Of a DNA stretch of 30,669 bases, positions 29,191 through 30,669 are shown piece after piece. Each line of letters starts with the position of its first letter. Position 1 is the first letter of the stretch. The DNA comes from a virus. The DNA lies in IMG/VR virus record IMGVR_UViG_3300027608_000102, positions 1 to 30,669 of that record. One strand, 5' to 3'. Below the pieces are notes generated by a model, which made no database searches, was not told where the DNA came from, and saw nothing but the letters and a program-made list of their open reading frames with translations. Position numbers and translations under genes: made by a program.

Positions 29191-29582
29191 GGTCGATCTC
29201 AGAGCTACAGGAATACGTAAATCGGTGCGCATCAGTACTAGGGCTTGGGCACTGGAAGGTAGAGGTATCAAAGCACCCGTGCGAGGAGGATAGCTGGGCC
29301 GACATAGAGGTAAGCCAAAACCTATGGACCGCTACCATGAGGATATCAGCCGAGTTCTGGGGCCTAGACAACCTAGAGAAGCGTCGAGTGATCGCCCACG
29401 AGCTACTACACATTCACTATGCCGGGGCAGAGCGCTCTCTGGAGGCCCTAGACGGGGTGATCGGCAGGGAGTCCTACGAGATCATCTCTAACGTCTTCGA
29501 CATCGAGGTGGAACGTGCGGCAGATGCCCTCTCCACCCATGTCTCCAAACTACTTCCTGGGATAGATGAGGTTATCTCTTGA
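29187..29582 (+). CDS. HExxH zinc metallopeptidase-like protein (SprT/M-type)
   Basis: This 131-residue protein carries RRVIAHELLHIHY, an HExxH zinc-binding and catalytic motif at about residues 71-75. A downstream Glu/Asp-rich helix (YEIISNVFDIEVERAADAL) could give the third ligand. Small phage proteins of this type look like SprT or minimal gluzincin peptidases. Substrates are unknown; processing of the giant protein encoded just before it, or of structural proteins, is an attractive but untested guess. The start has AGGAGG and overlaps the giant gene stop by four bases. Confidence 0.75.
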   Translation: MRSISELQEYVNRCASVLGLGHWKVEVSKHPCEEDSWADIEVSQNLWTATMRISAEFWGLDNLEKRRVIAHELLHIHYAGAERSLEALDGVIGRESYEIISNVFDIEVERAADALSTHVSKLLPGIDEVIS

Positions 29583-29598
29583 CAAGAATGGATATAAG
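29579..29598 (+). promoter_or_regulatory. Promoter-like element B: TTGACA-N8-TATAAG
   Basis: TTGACA at 29579-29584 and TATAAG at 29593-29598 have the same eight-base spacing as element A and share TGGA before the second box. It overlaps the stop of the peptidase gene and ends 23 bases before the tail-fibre ATG. Confidence 0.65.
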
Positions 29599-29621
29599 TG
29601 AGGGGAATTTAATGGAGGCCT

Positions 29622-30560
29622 ATGGCTAGACTACGCTTTGGACGCCCCATCTCGCTTCGCTGGAACGGACTCCTCATTGAGGGTCCGGCAAACACCGTGT
29701 TCGAGATCCCGGACGAGTACTACGAAGAGTTCAACGGAGACATAGGTCCAGTTGAGCCTACCCTTGTCTGGCTAGATCCAGACGAAGGATTCAGCCTCCG
29801 CACCCGTGTTACGCAGCTCGAACAGAGCGCAAACGGTATCCCACAGGCGCTCGTCGACTTCAAGGGCGACCTCCTTACAGCCACCGCAGACAACACTGTC
29901 ACCCGTCTTGGGGTAGGATCTAACGGCCAGATCCTTACGGCTAACTCAGCCACAGCCACTGGCCTTGAATGGCAGACACCAAGTAATGACATCCCAGTAT
30001 CTATCGTCGATGCCAAGGGAGACCTGGTCATCGGGACTGCCGACAACACCGTTTCACGCTTCGGCGTAGGCACAAACGGTCAGGTCCTCACCGCAGACTC
30101 TAACCAGGGGAATGGCCTAGTATGGACCACTCCAGCATCATCTGTTTCCCTTGGATCAGCCAGCCCAGCAGCACTAGGGGCGGCAGCCGCAGGCACAGCA
30201 GCCAGCGCCTCGCATGAAGACCACGTTCACCCAACCACAGGTCTCGAGCTTGCAGGAACCGCAGCGGCCGCAGTGGCTGCTCACAACCATTCCGGTACCT
30301 ACGACCCAGCTGGAACTGCAGCATCCGCAGTGTCTACGCACGCCGGTCTGTCGGACCCACATCCAGGGTACCTGACTCCAACTGAAGGCAACGCAGCATA
30401 CTCAGGGATTGCACACGCTCACGGCATTAATGATCTTAGCGACGTAACAGTTTCGTCTCCGATAAATGGACAGACTCTTTTGTATGACGGAGCGACGTCT
30501 CAATGGGTAAATACCACATCATCAGGAGGGGATGAATTCCTCTCCTACCTGTATTTTTAG
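29622..30560 (+). CDS. Tail-fibre-like protein with repeats and HxH motifs
   Basis: The 312-residue product has a globular N-terminus (about 1-70) likely to attach to the virion. Two copies of a 46-residue repeat follow, KGDLxxxTADNTVxRxGVGxNGQxLTAxS, at about 77-120 and 127-171. An Ala/Gly/Thr-rich shaft with HEDHVHP, HNHSG and HAGLSDPH motifs (residues 198-247) follows; such HxH sites bind metal in trimeric fibres. HAHGINDLSDV and GQTLLYDGATSQWVN near the end are the usual fibre-end repeats. It is probably a trimeric fibre or adhesin that touches the host surface. GGAGG lies close before ATG. Confidence 0.85.
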   Translation: MARLRFGRPISLRWNGLLIEGPANTVFEIPDEYYEEFNGDIGPVEPTLVWLDPDEGFSLRTRVTQLEQSANGIPQALVDFKGDLLTATADNTVTRLGVGSNGQILTANSATATGLEWQTPSNDIPVSIVDAKGDLVIGTADNTVSRFGVGTNGQVLTADSNQGNGLVWTTPASSVSLGSASPAALGAAAAGTAASASHEDHVHPTTGLELAGTAAAAVAAHNHSGTYDPAGTAASAVSTHAGLSDPHPGYLTPTEGNAAYSGIAHAHGINDLSDVTVSSPINGQTLLYDGATSQWVNTTSSGGDEFLSYLYF

Positions 30561-30577
30561 CTGAAGGGGTGATTTAG

Positions 30578-30669
30578 ATGGCACGCACGGAAAAGAAGTT
30601 TGGACATGCGACGAAGGTTCTCGGTGGTACTACTATCACCGAGCTAGTCCCAGTGTCGGCAAACCGAAG
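30578..30669 (+). CDS. Start of a further gene (3' partial)
   Basis: ATG 30578 has AAGGGG 9-14 bases upstream and opens a frame reading MARTEKKFGHATKVLGGTTI, continuing past the window edge. It follows the tail fibre gene by 17 bases, so another tail or fibre-associated protein is likely. Only 30 residues are visible and no family can be assigned. Confidence 0.6.
   Translation, partial: MARTEKKFGHATKVLGGTTITELVPVSANR

Noticed and set aside
1-30669. CRISPR array, insertion sequence, integrase or attachment site
   Set aside because: No regularly spaced repeats with unique spacers, no transposase or recombinase motifs and no terminal repeats were seen. The Cas4-like nuclease stands with ERF, not with cas genes.

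Overview
The window is part of a tailed double-stranded DNA phage (Caudoviricetes). It holds an N4-gp56-family major capsid protein with an adjoining scaffold, tail proteins, a DnaB-type helicase, an ERF-type annealing protein with its nuclease, a phage-encoded tRNA and HxH-type tail-fibre repeats. Genes are tightly packed, mostly overlapping by 1 to 20 bases. No integrase or repressor was recognised, so nothing here supports lysogeny. Terminase and a complete portal gene lie outside the window. The host cannot be named. Tail proteins resembling those of Rhodococcus phage ReqiPepy6, and terminator hairpins mostly without U-tracts, hint weakly at a Gram-positive or actinobacterial host.

Layout: (1) 1-12.7 kb, rightward, structural and lysis: the end of an upstream gene, a 1693-residue putative virion protein, scaffold, capsid, a strong hairpin, a connector-like protein, two tail proteins, an XhlA/holin-like membrane peptide, a DnaQ/YprB-like exonuclease, a HAD phosphatase and a C39-like cysteine peptidase. 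(2) 12.7-18.5 kb, rightward, recombination and replication: a sigma70-like promoter interlocked with a terminator, then an Fe-S PD-(D/E)XK nuclease, ERF protein, possible SSB, resolvase-like nuclease, several small proteins, an Nmad1-like protein, an RlpA-like double-psi beta-barrel protein and the helicase. It ends at a strong hairpin terminator facing the leftward genes. (3) 18.6-23.3 kb, leftward, visibly more AT-rich: about a dozen small, mostly unrecognised genes, including two tiny membrane proteins, plus tRNA-Ile(UAU). (4) 23.3-23.7 kb: a divergent control region packed with inverted repeats. (5) 23.7-30.7 kb, rightward: an 1831-residue giant protein, an HExxH metallopeptidase, a tail-fibre-like protein and the start of another gene.

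Region 2 reads as a recombination-dependent replication module: a resecting nuclease, an annealing protein, a junction nuclease and a helicase. Region 3 looks like an early or accessory takeover module. Its transcription units are separated by a repeated arrangement of terminator hairpin, a conserved 19-bp element in two cases, and a hairpin ending in a conserved 13-bp motif close to the start codon. Region 5 and the tail-fibre gene share an unusual promoter-like element, TTGACA-N4-TGGATATAA. The most novel material is this regulatory architecture and the two giant proteins, one of which carries a DLDGD motif reminiscent of double-psi-barrel RNA polymerases. No tape-measure or tail-tube gene lies between capsid and tail genes, which suggests a short-tailed virion, but the missing remainder of the genome could change that.
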